A DNA stretch of 64,000 bases from Zygnema cylindricum (GCA_037447655.1 JBBHKE010000271.1:310001-374000); one strand, 5' to 3'; counted from the stretch's first letter, positions 1 to 12,089 are shown. The notes: generated from the letters alone by a model not told the origin. Made by a program: numbers and translations.

Positions 1-674
1 TTGAGCTTCCGAATAGCTGAGTATCTTGAAGGGTCTTCCGCATATATTACATTCACTGTTGTTGATTAATGTATGCATGTGAATCGTTTGCAGCTTCGCG
101 TAGATGGATGTGACTGGACTGTTTGCTACCTCTGGCCGTGACTTCTACCTCGTATGGTTAACTGAGTGGTAAATGTATTGCAGATGCCTTTCTGCGAATA
201 TTAAAGCCATTTCTTATCAGTGTAGGCAAGTTAAGTCTGTTAGTTCTGCTCTATTTAAGAGTGACACATTCCCTCACACATCTGCCACAGTGGTCATTGC
301 AATAGCTGCGTAAATAATGATATGTAGGCACAGCAGACATGCTCTCCCATCATTGTCATGATCAACAGAGCTTGGTGAATGGGTTTTTGCAGGGTTGGTA
401 TAGCTCAGGTTATAGTTACGGCATATGGATCGGTATACTAGCAGCTCTTGGCTTCACCGTAATTCCAGTGCCTGCATGCCGATGGAAGCGAGCTTTGGGT
501 TTGGTGGGCTGCGAGTCTCCTAAGGCACGTTCAATACACACATCATCTGTCCATGCCGCCATCTTTATTTGGTATAATATTAATGGTCAGAGCAAGGAGA
601 GCGCACGGAAAAGAGACAGGGAGGTTGAGCAAAAGGTTGCGGGTGATCTCCTTGTCGAGCTTGCCTCATCTCAG

Positions 675-845
675 TAATATGTTGCTGAAAGTTTTTGCTA
701 GCCGGTATGTAGAGATACCTGACAAGCTTCCTGCTGTTTTTAATGTTTTGGACCTTTGTGCTGATGGACAGGACGAGAGCCGAATTCTTGCCTCGTCAAT
801 GTTCCCTTCAGTTGCTTCACAGTTGAAACGCAAGAAGGACCACGG
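675..845 (+). CDS. Candidate internal exon, unknown helical-repeat-like protein
   Basis: An open frame runs through this stretch inside a longer 146-codon ORF (553-993). It is preceded by an acceptor context (pyrimidines then CAG at 672-674, where the preceding frame also closes) and followed by a strong donor (G then GTAAGA at 846). The peptide includes FASRYVEIPDKLP, then VLDLCADGQDES, and ends in a basic KRKKDHG. The amphipathic pattern looks like one HEAT/ARM-type repeat, but no family was recognised and neighbouring exons could not be joined. It may be an orphan exon of a gene starting left of the window, or chance. Confidence 0.25.
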
Positions 846-1120
846 TAAGATGCTGGTCATAGAACTTTATAATTGGCATGGTAATATTAAGTATGACGAT
901 GATAATGATGGTAGTTATGTTGACATTTTATGGTCAAGCTGCTGCTTGGAAGAAACCTCTCACAAAAGGGAAACTTGCTGCTGGTGGACCTGACCTGAAC
1001 ATAAAAACATAATCTAAACACACTATGAAAAAGTAAATGCATGTTTCAAAATAAGAATGTGATCATACTCGGATGGTGTAGTTGTTGCCGGTGCCTCGTT
1101 CCCACGCCTGATCTGTAGGA

Positions 1121-1345
1121 GTGCTCATATCACTATTCAACGGCAAACTCTTCCTGCTTCTGCATGAGCTATTGCAAGCTTATAGAAATTTGCTGTGTGA
1201 ACAGTGTCCACCCTGTCACCTGTGTTTCGGTGAATTTGCGTTCATTGACGATGAAAACAACAACGTTGCAACTATTACCACTTGTGCGGAAGGAAATCTA
1301 TTTCACAGATTTTGTATCGAAATCTGTTTAGTTGAAGACGGATAG
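1121..1345 (+). CDS. Candidate exon with half a RING-like zinc motif
   Basis: A 74-codon frame contains CxxC (CHLC) followed about 19 residues later by C-x6-H-x2-C-x3-C (C in TTC, H in LFH, C in RFC and ICL). The spacing resembles part of a RING-type zinc-binding fold such as those at the C-terminus of ubiquitin ligases and vacuolar sorting proteins. The frame ends at a TAG shortly after. No start or upstream exon can be assigned; it lies 275 bp downstream of the candidate exon ending at 845 and could belong to the same gene. The call rests on Cys/His spacing only. Confidence 0.2.
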   Translation: MLISLFNGKLFLLLHELLQAYRNLLCEQCPPCHLCFGEFAFIDDENNNVATITTCAEGNLFHRFCIEICLVEDG

Positions 1346-2255
1346 GTATTGGTCAAATCTGATTAAGGGACCATACACGGAACTTAAGAGTAGGTTATTA
1401 TTATTAACCTTATGTCTTTATGACTAATGCTGTAATAATGCTATCATAATAATTATTGTATAAATCTCAATGATGCACTTATTTGCACTAAGTTTTCAGC
1501 GTTTTCGCGGTGTTCTGAACACTTTGTTTTTGTCCAACTAAATCCAAAAGGTACAGAAGGCAAATCTGTACCTTAGCGCTGTCAATTTTAAACTGCGATC
1601 AGATGTTTTAAGGGCCGAATGTTTTCCTGGAAACCAATTTTTTCATTCACGACCTGCTGTTTCTGGCTCCAAGAGTGCCGTTTACTAATAGCTTTCTTTT
1701 GACTGTAATCTTTGGTCCAAAAGGTTCGACTGCAATATACAGTGCCCCAAAATAATCTGGTCAAAACCTAGTATTAATACCGCTAGGAAACAGTTTTTCT
1801 ATTGCCTATGTTATAAAAAAGTGCATGTTTCAATATCGATAGCCAGAAGAGGCAAGTTGCAAAAAGTATGTCGATGCTGAAATTTTTTGAGATTGGGAAA
1901 TTTTTGAGAGTTCCACCCTTTTCGAAATTGTTGTGGTTCTTTTTTCTCAAACACATTTTCCCTTGGGACCATGGTTTTGTATGCTGGAGTTCTTTTGTCC
2001 ATTGCATATCCGCTCTGACCTGACATGACTGCTTGTCTTGGTTCATACCCTCGAATGAATTGACTCATAATCCTACAACATATGCAACTCCTATATACAA
2101 ATTATGTTTTTTCTATCCCTTAGGTCGGTTGAAGTTTTTCACTGTACAGGGTGATCATTAATGCTATGGCTATTGCATGGATGTACAATAGTATGTTTTT
2201 ATACGCTACCTTGCTAAGGGTCCTAGCCACAATTGTTCCATTTGTTTACTGCCTG

Positions 2256-2595
2256 GCGACTATACATATATATACGTACTATATATATACGTACTATATA
2301 TATGTATAGTCGCCAGGTACATATATACATACATATATACATATATACATATATATAACATATATACATATATATAACATATATATAACAATATATATAG
2401 ATATATATATACATTATATACATATATACGTGTATACCTATATACATATATATATATATACATGTATATATATATATACATATATATATACATGTATACA
2501 TATATATACATATATATACATATACATACATATACATACATATATATACATATATATATATGATATATATATGATATATATATATATGTATCAAT
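2256..2595. repeat. AT-rich microsatellite (TATA/CATA array)
   Basis: About 340 bp of interrupted TATATACATA-type repeats. Long ORFs here translate only to Ile/Tyr/Met/Cys low complexity and are not genes. The left edge carries a near-perfect inverted repeat (2252-2317) with arms CCTGGCGACTATACATATA and its complement around an AT core, able to form a hairpin of roughly 66 nt. The palindrome may be a tiny foldback element or a cruciform-prone seed of the array. Confidence 0.85.
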
Positions 2596-3059
2596 GTGCA
2601 TAACAAACATATTGTACTTAATAACAGTAATGTTCTAGTGTAACAAACAAATTCGACATCATCTTAGTGTGGGGATAATTGAGAACTTTTGACGTCTGTA
2701 TTTAACAGATTTTTTGGGCTTTTGCAGGTAGAGCCGAGGCACTACTCATTGCCGCCTGGGGACATGGCGTCCGCAGTAGTTGTCCGGTTGACAGGGTTCA
2801 GTTGACAGAACTGCGGTAGTTGTTCCCAGGATGTTGTAGTATTATGGTCTTTATGGTTCTGGTGTTTATATGACCTGTGTCATTTGGCTTTTAGTATAAT
2901 TTAATAATGGGTGCCTTTTATGTTGATTCTCAACAGCACTTCTTTAGCATCATTTGTTGTGTCAACATTTATGTTGTGCCCATTTTTGTACTACAGTGCG
3001 GCAATTGATATCCAGAGAAGCCCCATCAGTAAGAGTTTCACGTATTATCCCTTTGCGGT

Positions 3060-3790
3060 GGATTGGTATTGTTCTGTTCGATGGTGCCTGTTTGTATTTT
3101 TGGTTACTTTGTTTTTCCGAACCTTGCCCAGGTTACCAGTGTGGTTCATGAGGCCATGTGGCGCTGCTAAGAAGTTGGAACGTGATTATGCACAGGGCAT
3201 CGCTATAGATGACTTTACTGCGATTGCAGACAACATATTTGACAGATAGGGCATTGTTGTGGATGAGTTCCTAAGCTCTTATGGTCTACGCGCGATCATC
3301 GGGGGCTTTGGGAGACCTCTCTCTTCTGCTCTTATGCCCATTTATCGTTTGTCGATGTTTATCGGTGGCTTTACATGGTGTGGAGGACCGTGTCGTCTTT
3401 TGATTGTTATTGCAGTTATGGATCGCCGACGTGTCGTGGAACTCCCTCCGTGTAATTGCCGAGCTTGGGGGGTTTATAGGATTGTTTTTAGAGGTTCTTT
3501 AATGATGCTATGGTGTGGTCAGGACGTCTTTGTTTTGGGTACACGGATTTATTGTTGGTTTTGTGCTTGTTGTTCCTATTATTGTCTTTTGCTAGCTTGC
3601 CCTAGTTTGTGTGTTAGTTCCTTTCACGTTGTTTTTCTTTTTAGTCTGTTTCGGCCCAAGTTCTATTTTTCATTCATTTTTGTTTTTGTTTCTTCCCATG
3701 TACTCGAATGGTTTCCACCTGTTCTTACTTAATGAAACTTCTTTCACTTGTATGTGGAGGTTGTTAGTATACGACAATCAAAATAATATA
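3060..3790 (+). repeat. Diverged third copy of the repeat at 12.1-12.65 and 21.66-22.2 kb
   Basis: Several collinear blocks match the upstream flank of the phosphatidylserine synthase duplication. Examples are GAGCTTGGGGG followed by a T-rich tract, a TTGTGTGTTAGTT block, and CCCATGTACTCGAATGG against CCATGTACTCAAATGG at about 12,580. Order and spacing are conserved but identity is low. The three long open frames over 2911-3732 are therefore likely incidental. It may be an unclassified dispersed element or an old duplicate. Confidence 0.35.
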
Positions 3791-4062
3791 ATTTGATTTT
3801 TCTCTGATAAAAGCTTAAAATTTATAGAGGCCATCGAAATAAATTACAAAACAGTACGAAAGGGCATTAAGGCATGAAACCTTATAATGACGCATAAAAG
3901 TACACAAAATGAAAATGAAATTTTCAAGTGTTTAAAAATATAAACAAGGTAAAATCATAAAAAACACTATTAAAACCACATTTGTATTTTATTCATTTAC
4001 CGGAAACAGTTGATACTTTTTGTAACAGGTAGAGTTTTAAATAATCAAGAAAAAAAAATCAA

Positions 4063-4280
4063 AAATATACATAGTATTAAATGGTCAAAAAATCATCTCG
4101 ATTTTTATAGTATTCATAATGAAGACTAGTTGATTAGTTACTTGGTTAGTTAATGAGCTATTTTTATTTTATTATTATTATTTATTTAATTTTAACTAGC
4201 TAATTATTTAACTAACTATTATTTATTATTAAAACCATAAATAGAGATGATTTTTTTACCATTTAATACAGTATATTATA
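4063..4280. mobile_element. Palindromic MITE, about 215 bp
   Basis: Left end AGTATTAAATGGTCAAAAAA and right end (reverse complement) GTATTAAATGGTAAAAAAA are near-perfect inverted repeats that extend through an ATCATCTC block on both sides. The centre is AT-rich, with TTATTTATTTAA and ACTAGCTAATTA tracts. There is no coding capacity. A target-site duplication could not be fixed because the flanks are AT-rich. Confidence 0.65.
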
Positions 4281-5740
4281 CACATACATATATGATTACA
4301 TCCTCTTCCCCCTTCTCCCTCCTCTCAAACGTCGTCTTCCCCAAAATCGATATTGCCAAATTTCCTCGGACATCGACAACACCCACCTGGAATCGACATT
4401 TCGACTCCTATCCACCCCCCCCCATTCCCCCCCCCCCCCCCTCCTCCCCTTCCTCTTTGCGGCAACATATTTGATCTCTTTGGGCACACACATTTGTCCC
4501 TTTCCCCTCCACGGCGACCAGACTTTCCTCCCACAAGGCCTCACAAATTGATGGCACTAACTATTCCCATTGGCCCTCTTGAGTAGTTTCGTCGCTTTTC
4601 CCCTCCCACCTTAACTTCGCACTAACAACAAGATGACTTTGTTTTTTTTGTCAATCTTCCTTTTTTTTGTTTTGTTTTTTTATTTCCTTTTCTGATTCTT
4701 TTTTATACGACAAAGTTTTTCTGTATGATTGTGGTTTTTAATGTTTTAGAGGACAATGTTTGTTTTATTTTTGTAGGCAAAAAAAGAGGGGGAACCGGAA
4801 CATGAAAAAGTGATGTATAAAGTTCCGAGAATTTGGGTTCTTCAACAGTACAAGCAGATGGTAATTAGTCAAAGCAGTCAGCGAATAGGACAAACTATGA
4901 TACTAGTGCTTCTACTTCTACAAGAATAGTCAAAACGTGAGTAATGCTTCATAGCATCCTTTACTTCGACCCTAAGAAAAGAAAGAAGAGGGGGGGAAGA
5001 AAAAAGTAGAGAGAGAGGAGGGAGGGTATGAGAAAAAAGAGAGAGAGGAGAGGGAGAGTGAGAGCGAGACAGAATGCTTTAGCAAAATAAGGGGAAAAGT
5101 GAGTTAAATTCTTCCTAGCGTCATGTTCTATTGTTTAATACAGTTTTACCCAGAAATACTTTCCTGAAAAATTAGAGTTTTGAGCCAATTGAACTATTGT
5201 AATAAAATTGTTGCGACAAGTTCAAAACCAGCATTATTCTACATGGAAATACTTAAACAGCGGAATACTCTAATGATATGATAGATAAAAAGAAACAATC
5301 CGGGTACCTCTCCGTCAATAATGTCGGCCTAATAAAGCATAGGACAATACTACAGTTTAATATTGCTAAGATTGCATGGAACTAAGTTCAAATCCTGTAA
5401 AACTCGCTAATTGATAGTTCACTTTATAACAACAGTTTATAGCGAGATTTTTGTGTAGTAATTATTGAACTACCAATGTGCTCCCTCTCTTCCTCTCTCT
5501 CCTTTTTCCCTCTCGCTTTCCTTCATTTTCTCGTTTCCCACTCTCTTCCACTCCCTCTCCTTCTTTCTCTCTCTCTTTCTCCCTCTTCTCCCCTATCTCC
5601 CACTCCCTCTCATCCTCTATTCCTCTCTCTATCTCTCTTTCCCCCCTCTCTCTTTTTCTCGTCTTCCTATTCTCCTTTTCCTTATTTCTCTCCTTCTCTC
5701 CCTCTCCCCCTCTCTCTCCCTAACAAGTGGATGAAAACTA
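4281..5740. other. Low-complexity polypyrimidine and polypurine tracts, no gene
   Basis: Three tracts dominate: a C/T-rich stretch at about 4301-4520 including runs of eight or more C; a purine tract at 4976-5075 (GAGAGAGGAG type); and a pyrimidine tract at 5478-5725 (CTCTCTCCC type). ORFs here encode only Ser/Pro/Leu/Phe repeats and are composition artefacts. The segments between tracts are AT-rich and unassigned. Confidence 0.7.
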
Positions 5741-6358
5741 CACCGCGAATCGTAATTAGAGTAATGAAAAAAATAGAGTACAAAAACAAAAAAAAAACAA
5801 TTAGAGTAATGAACGCTAATTTATGTGATAGAGCTTTTTCAACTATGAAGTTTACTCTAATTTATTTAAGCATTCTATATTAGGTTATGTCGGCGATAAC
5901 TTTTTGCGTGATAATTGTGAACACTAAATTACGTAGACGTACAAAATGTGTCGGTCCGTATAGTCTTGACGTCATTATGACGCTAGTATCATTTGTCGCT
6001 TTGAATGTCAATTAATGTTCACACTGACGACGATGCTGTCGACGGACGAGAGTTATACGAACGGATTATTTTCGATGTGATTGATTTTTATGTTTAGTGC
6101 AATTTCACGTGCGAGCGCGATTCTATTAAATCATTATTTGTACCTTTTTACTTATAAAAGTACAATTTTGCACGGTCAGACGTCGTCCGTACTCCGCACT
6201 ACTTAAAAATAACCTATATTAGAATTTTTTACGCTAATTAAACCTCACCTAAATTAGAATAATGAAAAAATTAGAATCGATTACTCTATTTGATGTGATA
6301 GACTCGAAATTTGGAGCGACCGAATTAGAGTAATTTATTCTAATTACGGTTCGCGGTG
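5741..6358. mobile_element. MITE, CACCGCGAATC family, TA target site
   Basis: Starts CACCGCGAATCGTAATTAGA and ends with the inverted TCTAATTACGGTTCGCGGTG, flanked on both sides by TA (5739-5740, 6359-6360). The interior is non-coding, with a conserved block including GACGTCATTATGACG, a TTTTTACTTA/AAAGTACAATTTTGCACGG segment, and a repeated subterminal ATTAGAGTAAT. A TA duplication and subterminal repeats suggest a Tc1/mariner-type (Stowaway-like) non-autonomous element, although the termini do not match the classical Stowaway CTCCCTCC end. Relatives lie at 9,941-11,987, 20,581-21,079 and 48,593-49,060. Confidence 0.8.
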
Positions 6359-6360
6359 TA

Positions 6361-7295
6361 GAGTGAAAGCCGAGTATTGTTTGATAATACACATGAACCA
6401 TGGCGACACGTGGCGTCCTAGCCGAGAGTTGGTTTTTGAAGGACCACATGGTTATGGCTGCAAAAGCTCCAGGACCAGTCTGGGGTGTGACATGACAAAG
6501 GGACGAACTGTGCAACAGGCTAAAGAACATAGACTTCGCCGTAACCACGAAGTCACGCGCGTCTGTCCAATAATAATACTATAATAGGGAATTGCTAATC
6601 GATCATGACAGTGGTTCACACTTGGAAAAATGGGAAAACGATGTCATAAATTTTGGGATCCGTACGCCAAATTTCATAAAATGACAAAAAATGTGGCCGT
6701 GACAGTTGGGGCGGCTGGTTTCGACCGTTTTGGAGCGTAGCGGCGGACAAAAGATGCAGTTCTATGCGTTAAAACTCGACACCTGCACAAAGCAAACGGC
6801 AACTGCCGTCCGCCATCAGACATCATGTTCGGGATGCACTTTTTTGTTTTTGAATAATTTCGAAAACGAGCGCACGGACGTGAACCGTACAGGAATTCAT
6901 TCCATCGCAAACTCCTGAACAAACTAGGGGACCAATCACATAAGAGAACACGTAATGTAAAAAATTAAAAAAAAAACACCGATGGAAAAAAAAGGGCATG
7001 TCCAAAGTTCCTTCGCGGTTGTTTTCGGCTGTTCCAACTTAGCGTTAACACTGAAATTAGAATAAACCTTTTTTTTTTTAAGTTTCAAATTCTTAATTAG
7101 CGTCAATGACGGTATATTTACTTACACACTATTTAAACTTTGACACTAATAACGATGCGCGGTGTAGTTCGTTGCACTTTTCAGTTTTTTAGGGTATTTA
7201 ATTTTTTATTTTTTTAAATTTGAAGGTCAAAATAAGGTACGAATTTTAAAAATTCCGAAATCGTTTGATGCGCACTGTACGTACTAATCGTTAGT
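6361..7295. other. Unassigned, with a degenerate MITE end at about 7035-7164
   Basis: No coding region is supported. At 7,147-7,164 the sequence CTAATAACGATGCGCGGTGTA matches the inverted terminus of the CACCGCGAATC MITE family, and the preceding 110 bp carry AATTAGCGTCA and ACTATTTAAA blocks typical of that family, so a truncated copy is likely. Short CGATCATGACAGT and GATCATGGCAGT matches (6,602 and 7,307) resemble the outer end of the foldback element that follows. Confidence 0.4.
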
Positions 7296-7299
7296 TTAA

Positions 7300-9528
7300 G
7301 TGAATTGATCATGGCAGTGACTGTTTTGGTTGCGCACAGTCACTTACGTCAGTTTGTCAAAAAATGTACGTTTGAAGTACATATTGGTACAAATAAAGTA
7401 CCGTTGAGTACAAATTTGACGGTCAATCGGGTTGACAACTTTGACTTTCAAAATATTGTTTCAACCGCTTAAAGTTTTGCCGCGCTTGCGGACGTCGACC
7501 CTCATAATAAAATTAGCAATTCACACGGCCGGCGAACGTTTACGGTAACAAAACTGCGGCAACCACATGTAAATAAAATGGTCGCAGACAGTCACTTTTT
7601 GTCGTTACGTGAGCTCCACAGTGAGAGCACTTAGCCGCAAAATTGAAATTGAATCGTCTAAGCGTTACATTGAACTTCGACACAAAGTGAAGCGGAACCT
7701 CTTTAAACTAAACTGATCTACTGTAAGTTATGTACGGAAATATTAAAACGCACGAAACGAAACAAACTTTGTGCACTATAATAAAACGAACCGGCGTAAA
7801 AATATCAATTGAAATTAAATGAAAAAAATGCACGTCGTCACGCGCGACGATATCGAGCCACACTATCTACGAATCAGCATTCTTAACAGCGAAATTTCGT
7901 TTCGTGCGTTTTAATATTTCCGTACAAGACTTATGGTACTTTAGTTTAAAGAGGTTTCGTTTCACTTTGAGTGTAAGTTCAATGTAACGCTTATACGATT
8001 AAGCTTCAATTTTGCGGCTAAGGGTTAAGTTCCATTAGGCGGTCCCACTAAATGTACGGACAAGTCTACTGGCAGCGTTTAGTGGAAGTCCGCTCCATTG
8101 TGTCGGGCCAGTAACAAACCTTCCTCAATTATGGTTGGCGCCACGTAGGTTAGAGTCCAGATTCTAAAAATCTTGAAAAAAATCTACAAACGTAATATTT
8201 GTACAAAACTTTTGTACCACCTGAGGTAACTAATGATTCGTACATAAAGTTTTCGGCTAGATTTTGATTTCGAAAATAGAAATCAAAATTTCGAAACAGA
8301 ATGGCAAAAAGACGCGACAAACTTTGAATGTCGGTGGATGTCAGACGGAGCGTGAGAGGATATTTTCACCTGACCTGCATTCAACGTGGCAGGAGGCACA
8401 TGGCATGTACGACGTGCACGCCTGTGATCGCTTGTACATCGTAGATATTTTTTTCCTTTTCACGTGTACCAATGGTTATGAATGGCAATCATCTAAAGAG
8501 TTGGGGCCCATTGGATGATGTGCTCGATTGCTTCGCGGATCTCAAAAATTGAAACATCCAACGGTCAAGAATTACGCCTACATCATTAGAGCTTCCCAAT
8601 AGCTTTCCAGTAACGATGTTTTGTCCGACAAAAAAAAAATCTGGGACGGCTCTGTACGGCGATGTACGAAAACGTATGGCGTCTAGTAATGAACCCCACT
8701 TTTCGTCTAATGGAACTTCACCCTAAGTGCTCTCACCGTGGAGCTCACGTAAAGACAAAAAGTGACTGTCTGCAACACTTTTATTTACATGTGGTTGCAG
8801 CAGTTTTGTTATCGTAAACGTTCGTCGGCCGTGTGAATTGCTAATTTTCATAGTTCAAAAGTATGCCTTTCTATTGTAGGCCTTTTGTAGGCGCCTTTAT
8901 CGTAAGTTGTGTTATGTGCTTTTCATGTGATCCTCTTAAATCGCTACTTTGATCGGCGACCGTCCAATCGTCCAAATCTGACGACAGTCATATCGTAAGT
9001 TGTGTTATGGATTTTTCATGTGATCTTCTTATATCGCTACTTTGATCATCGACCGTCCGATCGTCCGAATCTGACGGTATATATAAAAAATACCTCAAAA
9101 CTCACGGGAAAAAAATTGTGTGTCCAAATATTTTTCAAAATGTAGACATGACGTTTAATTCTCTATCAATCGATGTGCAACTCAACACCTATTGCTTTTT
9201 TTTTCATTTTGCGACCAATACAATATGGGTCTTAAGGTCATATTGTATGTGTTGCGTACAATAGGCATATTGTATGGGCCTACTTTCACCTACTTTTAAA
9301 CTATGCTAATTTTATTATAACGGTCGACCTCCGCAAGAGCGACAATTTTTTTTGCGGTTGAAACAATATTTTGAAAGTCAAAGTTGTCCAACCAATTGAC
9401 CGTCAAATTTGTACTCAGCGTTACTTTATTTGTACCAATCTATACTTTAAACGTAAAATTTTTGACAAAATGACGTAAGAGACTGTGCGCAGCCAAAACA
9501 TTCATTGTCATGGTCAATTTCCTAAAGA
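7300..9528. mobile_element. Large palindromic (foldback) element with a nested insertion
   Basis: The left arm (about 7,300-7,820) is repeated in inverted order on the right. Blocks such as CGCACAGTCACTTACGTCA, GGTACAAATAAAGTA, CAAAATATTGTTTCAACCGC, the GGCCGGCGAACG block, GTGAGCTCCACAGTGAGAG and ATTAAAACGCACGAAACG reappear as reverse complements between 7,885 and 9,525. The right arm is split: 7,885-8,040 mirrors the inner left arm and 8,705-9,525 mirrors the outer left arm, so 8,040-8,705 looks like a later insertion. No transposase is encoded. Part of one arm recurs at 18,745-19,215. Confidence 0.7.
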
Positions 9529-9940
9529 TTTTGTAAGGTTGGCGCCACCGCTAATTGTGAGCTTCTCGAGGTGCTTCTCTCTGATTCGCTGATGCTTTGC
9601 ATGCACACTTTTTCTCCTACGATGGGCTTGGTTTCATGAGCTTGGGTTATAGCTACGCCTGTTTTAGCCAATTTACATTTAATGTCTACGAAACTCATTG
9701 TCAGCTCCAAGTTCAAACTTACCCTTCCTCATGCAGCTTTACTTGCTATTTTGTTCCCTCGTGTGACCTTGCCTTCTTGCTTGGTGACGTCCATTTTTTT
9801 CGTTGCTACAGTGCGGGGGATTTAATGTATGCGCAGAGTCTATTGGCGACGACATTGCGACTATCGCTCATGAAGGTGAATATTTTGTCTGACGGGGGCT
9901 CTCACATGTTAATTTTTCGCGTCGGATTGATATTGTACAA

Positions 9941-11987
9941 CACCGCAAATCGTAATCGGAGTGATTAAATAATTAGAGTAAAAAAACAAACAAAAATAAT
10001 TAGAGTTGTTATCTCTATTTTGGGTAATCAACCCTTTACAAAAAAAATAATACTATAATTTATCAATAACTCTAATTTGGGAGTAAATTTTGGCATTGTA
10101 TATATATACACCGCGAATCATAATAAGATTTATGTACGCGACTATATCACCATAAATCGAGTATATTAATATAAATTAATATTTACATTATTTAAGGTAC
10201 TTTTTTAATGAGCGTTAATAACTCTAAAACAATGTCGTTTTAAATAGTGTGGCGTACGGTCAGTGTCTAGCCGTGCAAAATTGTACTTTATTAAGTAAAA
10301 AAGTACAAATAATGATTCAATACAAGCCGTTATCATGTAAGTGTGTTTTAACAAACCGCGTAATGCAAACGTCATAATGACGTGAAACTGTACGTTTTTT
10401 TAGATTTTGTACTGTACTTTGTTATTGATAAACTATAGTAATTTTTTTTTTGAAAAGGGTTGATTACCCAAAATAGAGTGAATAACTCTATTTTTTTTTC
10501 GTTTTTTTACTCTAATTATTTCTTTACTCTAATTGCAATTCGCTGTGCACTGTAAACTAGGTAGATGTACAAAATTTGACAAAACGTACAGTTTTACGTC
10601 ATTATGATGTTTGCAGTACACGGTATGTTAAAACGCAGTTGTATGATTACGAACTATATTAAATCATTATATATACCTTTTTACTTAATATAGTACAATT
10701 TTGCACGGACAGACACTGACCGTAGGCCACACTATTTAAAACGACATTGTATTATAGTTTTAACGCTCATTCCAAAAGTACCTTAAAAAATATAACTAAT
10801 AATTTAGAATACTGTACTCTATTTATGGTGATAGAGTCAAAATTTGGGGTGACAAAATTAGCGCACATAACTCTAATTATGATTCGCAATATACACTACA
10901 CCGCCAATCGCTATTAGAGTAAATAACGTTAATTTAGTGCCCTTTAAAAAAAGAAAAAAACTCAAATACAATCCATAATTCTATTTTTTTCCATTATTCT
11001 CATCAGAGTTTTTTTTCAATTAGCGTTAATAATGGAAGTACAATGCGATAGAAATAGTGTGGCGTACGGACAAGGTATCTCCGTACGAAATGGTACTTTT
11101 TTAATTACAAAGGCATTAAAAGGCACTTAACATTATTGCGCACACATGTGAATGTGCACTAAAAGAAAGAGACACAAACTCGTCGTCAAAAATCACGTTC
11201 TCATATGTTCGTCCGTCGACCGTGTGAACAGCGCGACGACGTACGAATTGTCAGATTTTGTACGGGTACACATATTACTGTAGACATCGAAAGGGCGGGT
11301 ATTTATTATTCAGGACAACCCAAATTACAATTAGGGATCAATTAGTATATATAATAATAATAAAAAAAAATCCCGATTAGTGTTAATAACACTAATTTTT
11401 TTTTACGCTATTTATTCCTTTACTCTAATAGCGATTACCGGTGTACACCACGAATAGCTATTAGCGTCAAAGATTAAATAGCGTATAAAAATAATTAGCG
11501 TTTTTAACGTTGATTGGGATTTAATTTTTTCAAATAAAACATATATTCTAATTTTTTACTAATGCTAATTTGGGTTTTTTTTTTTTTTTTTTTTTTTTAA
11601 ACACTAAACATGCTTACACTAATATAGGTATCCGTACAAAATCTTCGAAATCGTACTCCGTCGCGTAATTTTACCGTTCGTACTTGTTCGACTATTTTAT
11701 CTCACCTAAAATTTTAACTTTCTTCCAATGCACATTCACATGCGCGCGCGCCTATGTTAAATTATTTTATGTACTTTTTCACTTAGAAAGGTACATTTTT
11801 TGTATGGTATGACACTGACCGTACACTACATTTTTTTCTCGCAATGTACTTTCGTTTTTAACGCTAATTATAACAAAACCTTAAAAGGCGTAAAGAAAAA
11901 AAAGAATTATTAACGCTATTTAAGAATTTGAGTCAAAATTTGGGGGAACCGAATTAGCGTTCAATACGCTAATAGCCATTCACGGTG
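9941..11987. mobile_element. Cluster of CACCGCGAATC-family MITEs
   Basis: At least three units lie head to tail. The first (9,941-10,547) has about 100 bp of inverted repeats sharing GGGTAATCAACCCTTT and is interleaved with a palindromic unit starting at 10,109 and closing near 10,893. A further unit is 10,899-11,443 and another 11,446-11,987. The last two share a single TA (11,444-11,445) as their junction. The whole cluster sits between GATATTGTAC and TACTCGACGGGTGC. In the right copy of the segmental duplication those blocks are only about 10 bp apart (20,530-20,545), so the cluster inserted after duplication or was lost from the right copy. Confidence 0.75.
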
Positions 11988-12089
11988 TACTCGACGGGTG
12001 CACTTCGTGTATCTATAGTCAAGTATTGACATTGTTTTGGCAAACATGGCCTAGGTTACAGTTGTCGGTCAAACTCCTCGGAGCATGAT

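Larger units (their letters stand above)
1..2220. other. Mostly unassigned sequence with two exon-like ORFs
   Basis: No gene family is recognised over this stretch apart from the two weak exon candidates listed separately. Base composition is moderate, without long low-complexity runs until 2.25 kb. It could be the 3' part of a gene lying mostly left of the window, because there are several good GT and AG splice contexts (for example the donor at 846 and the acceptor before 675), but no chain of exons could be joined with confidence. Confidence 0.4.

Noticed and set aside
2223-2610. Two 116-127 codon minus-strand ORFs
   Set aside because: They translate the AT microsatellite into Ile/Tyr/Met repeats; composition artefact.
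4247-4586. Overlapping ORFs on both strands with Pro/Gly runs
   Set aside because: Translations of a C-rich tract in several frames.
5465-5883. Three overlapping ORFs up to 135 codons
   Set aside because: All frames of one CT-rich tract, giving Ser/Leu/Pro/Phe low complexity with no domain.
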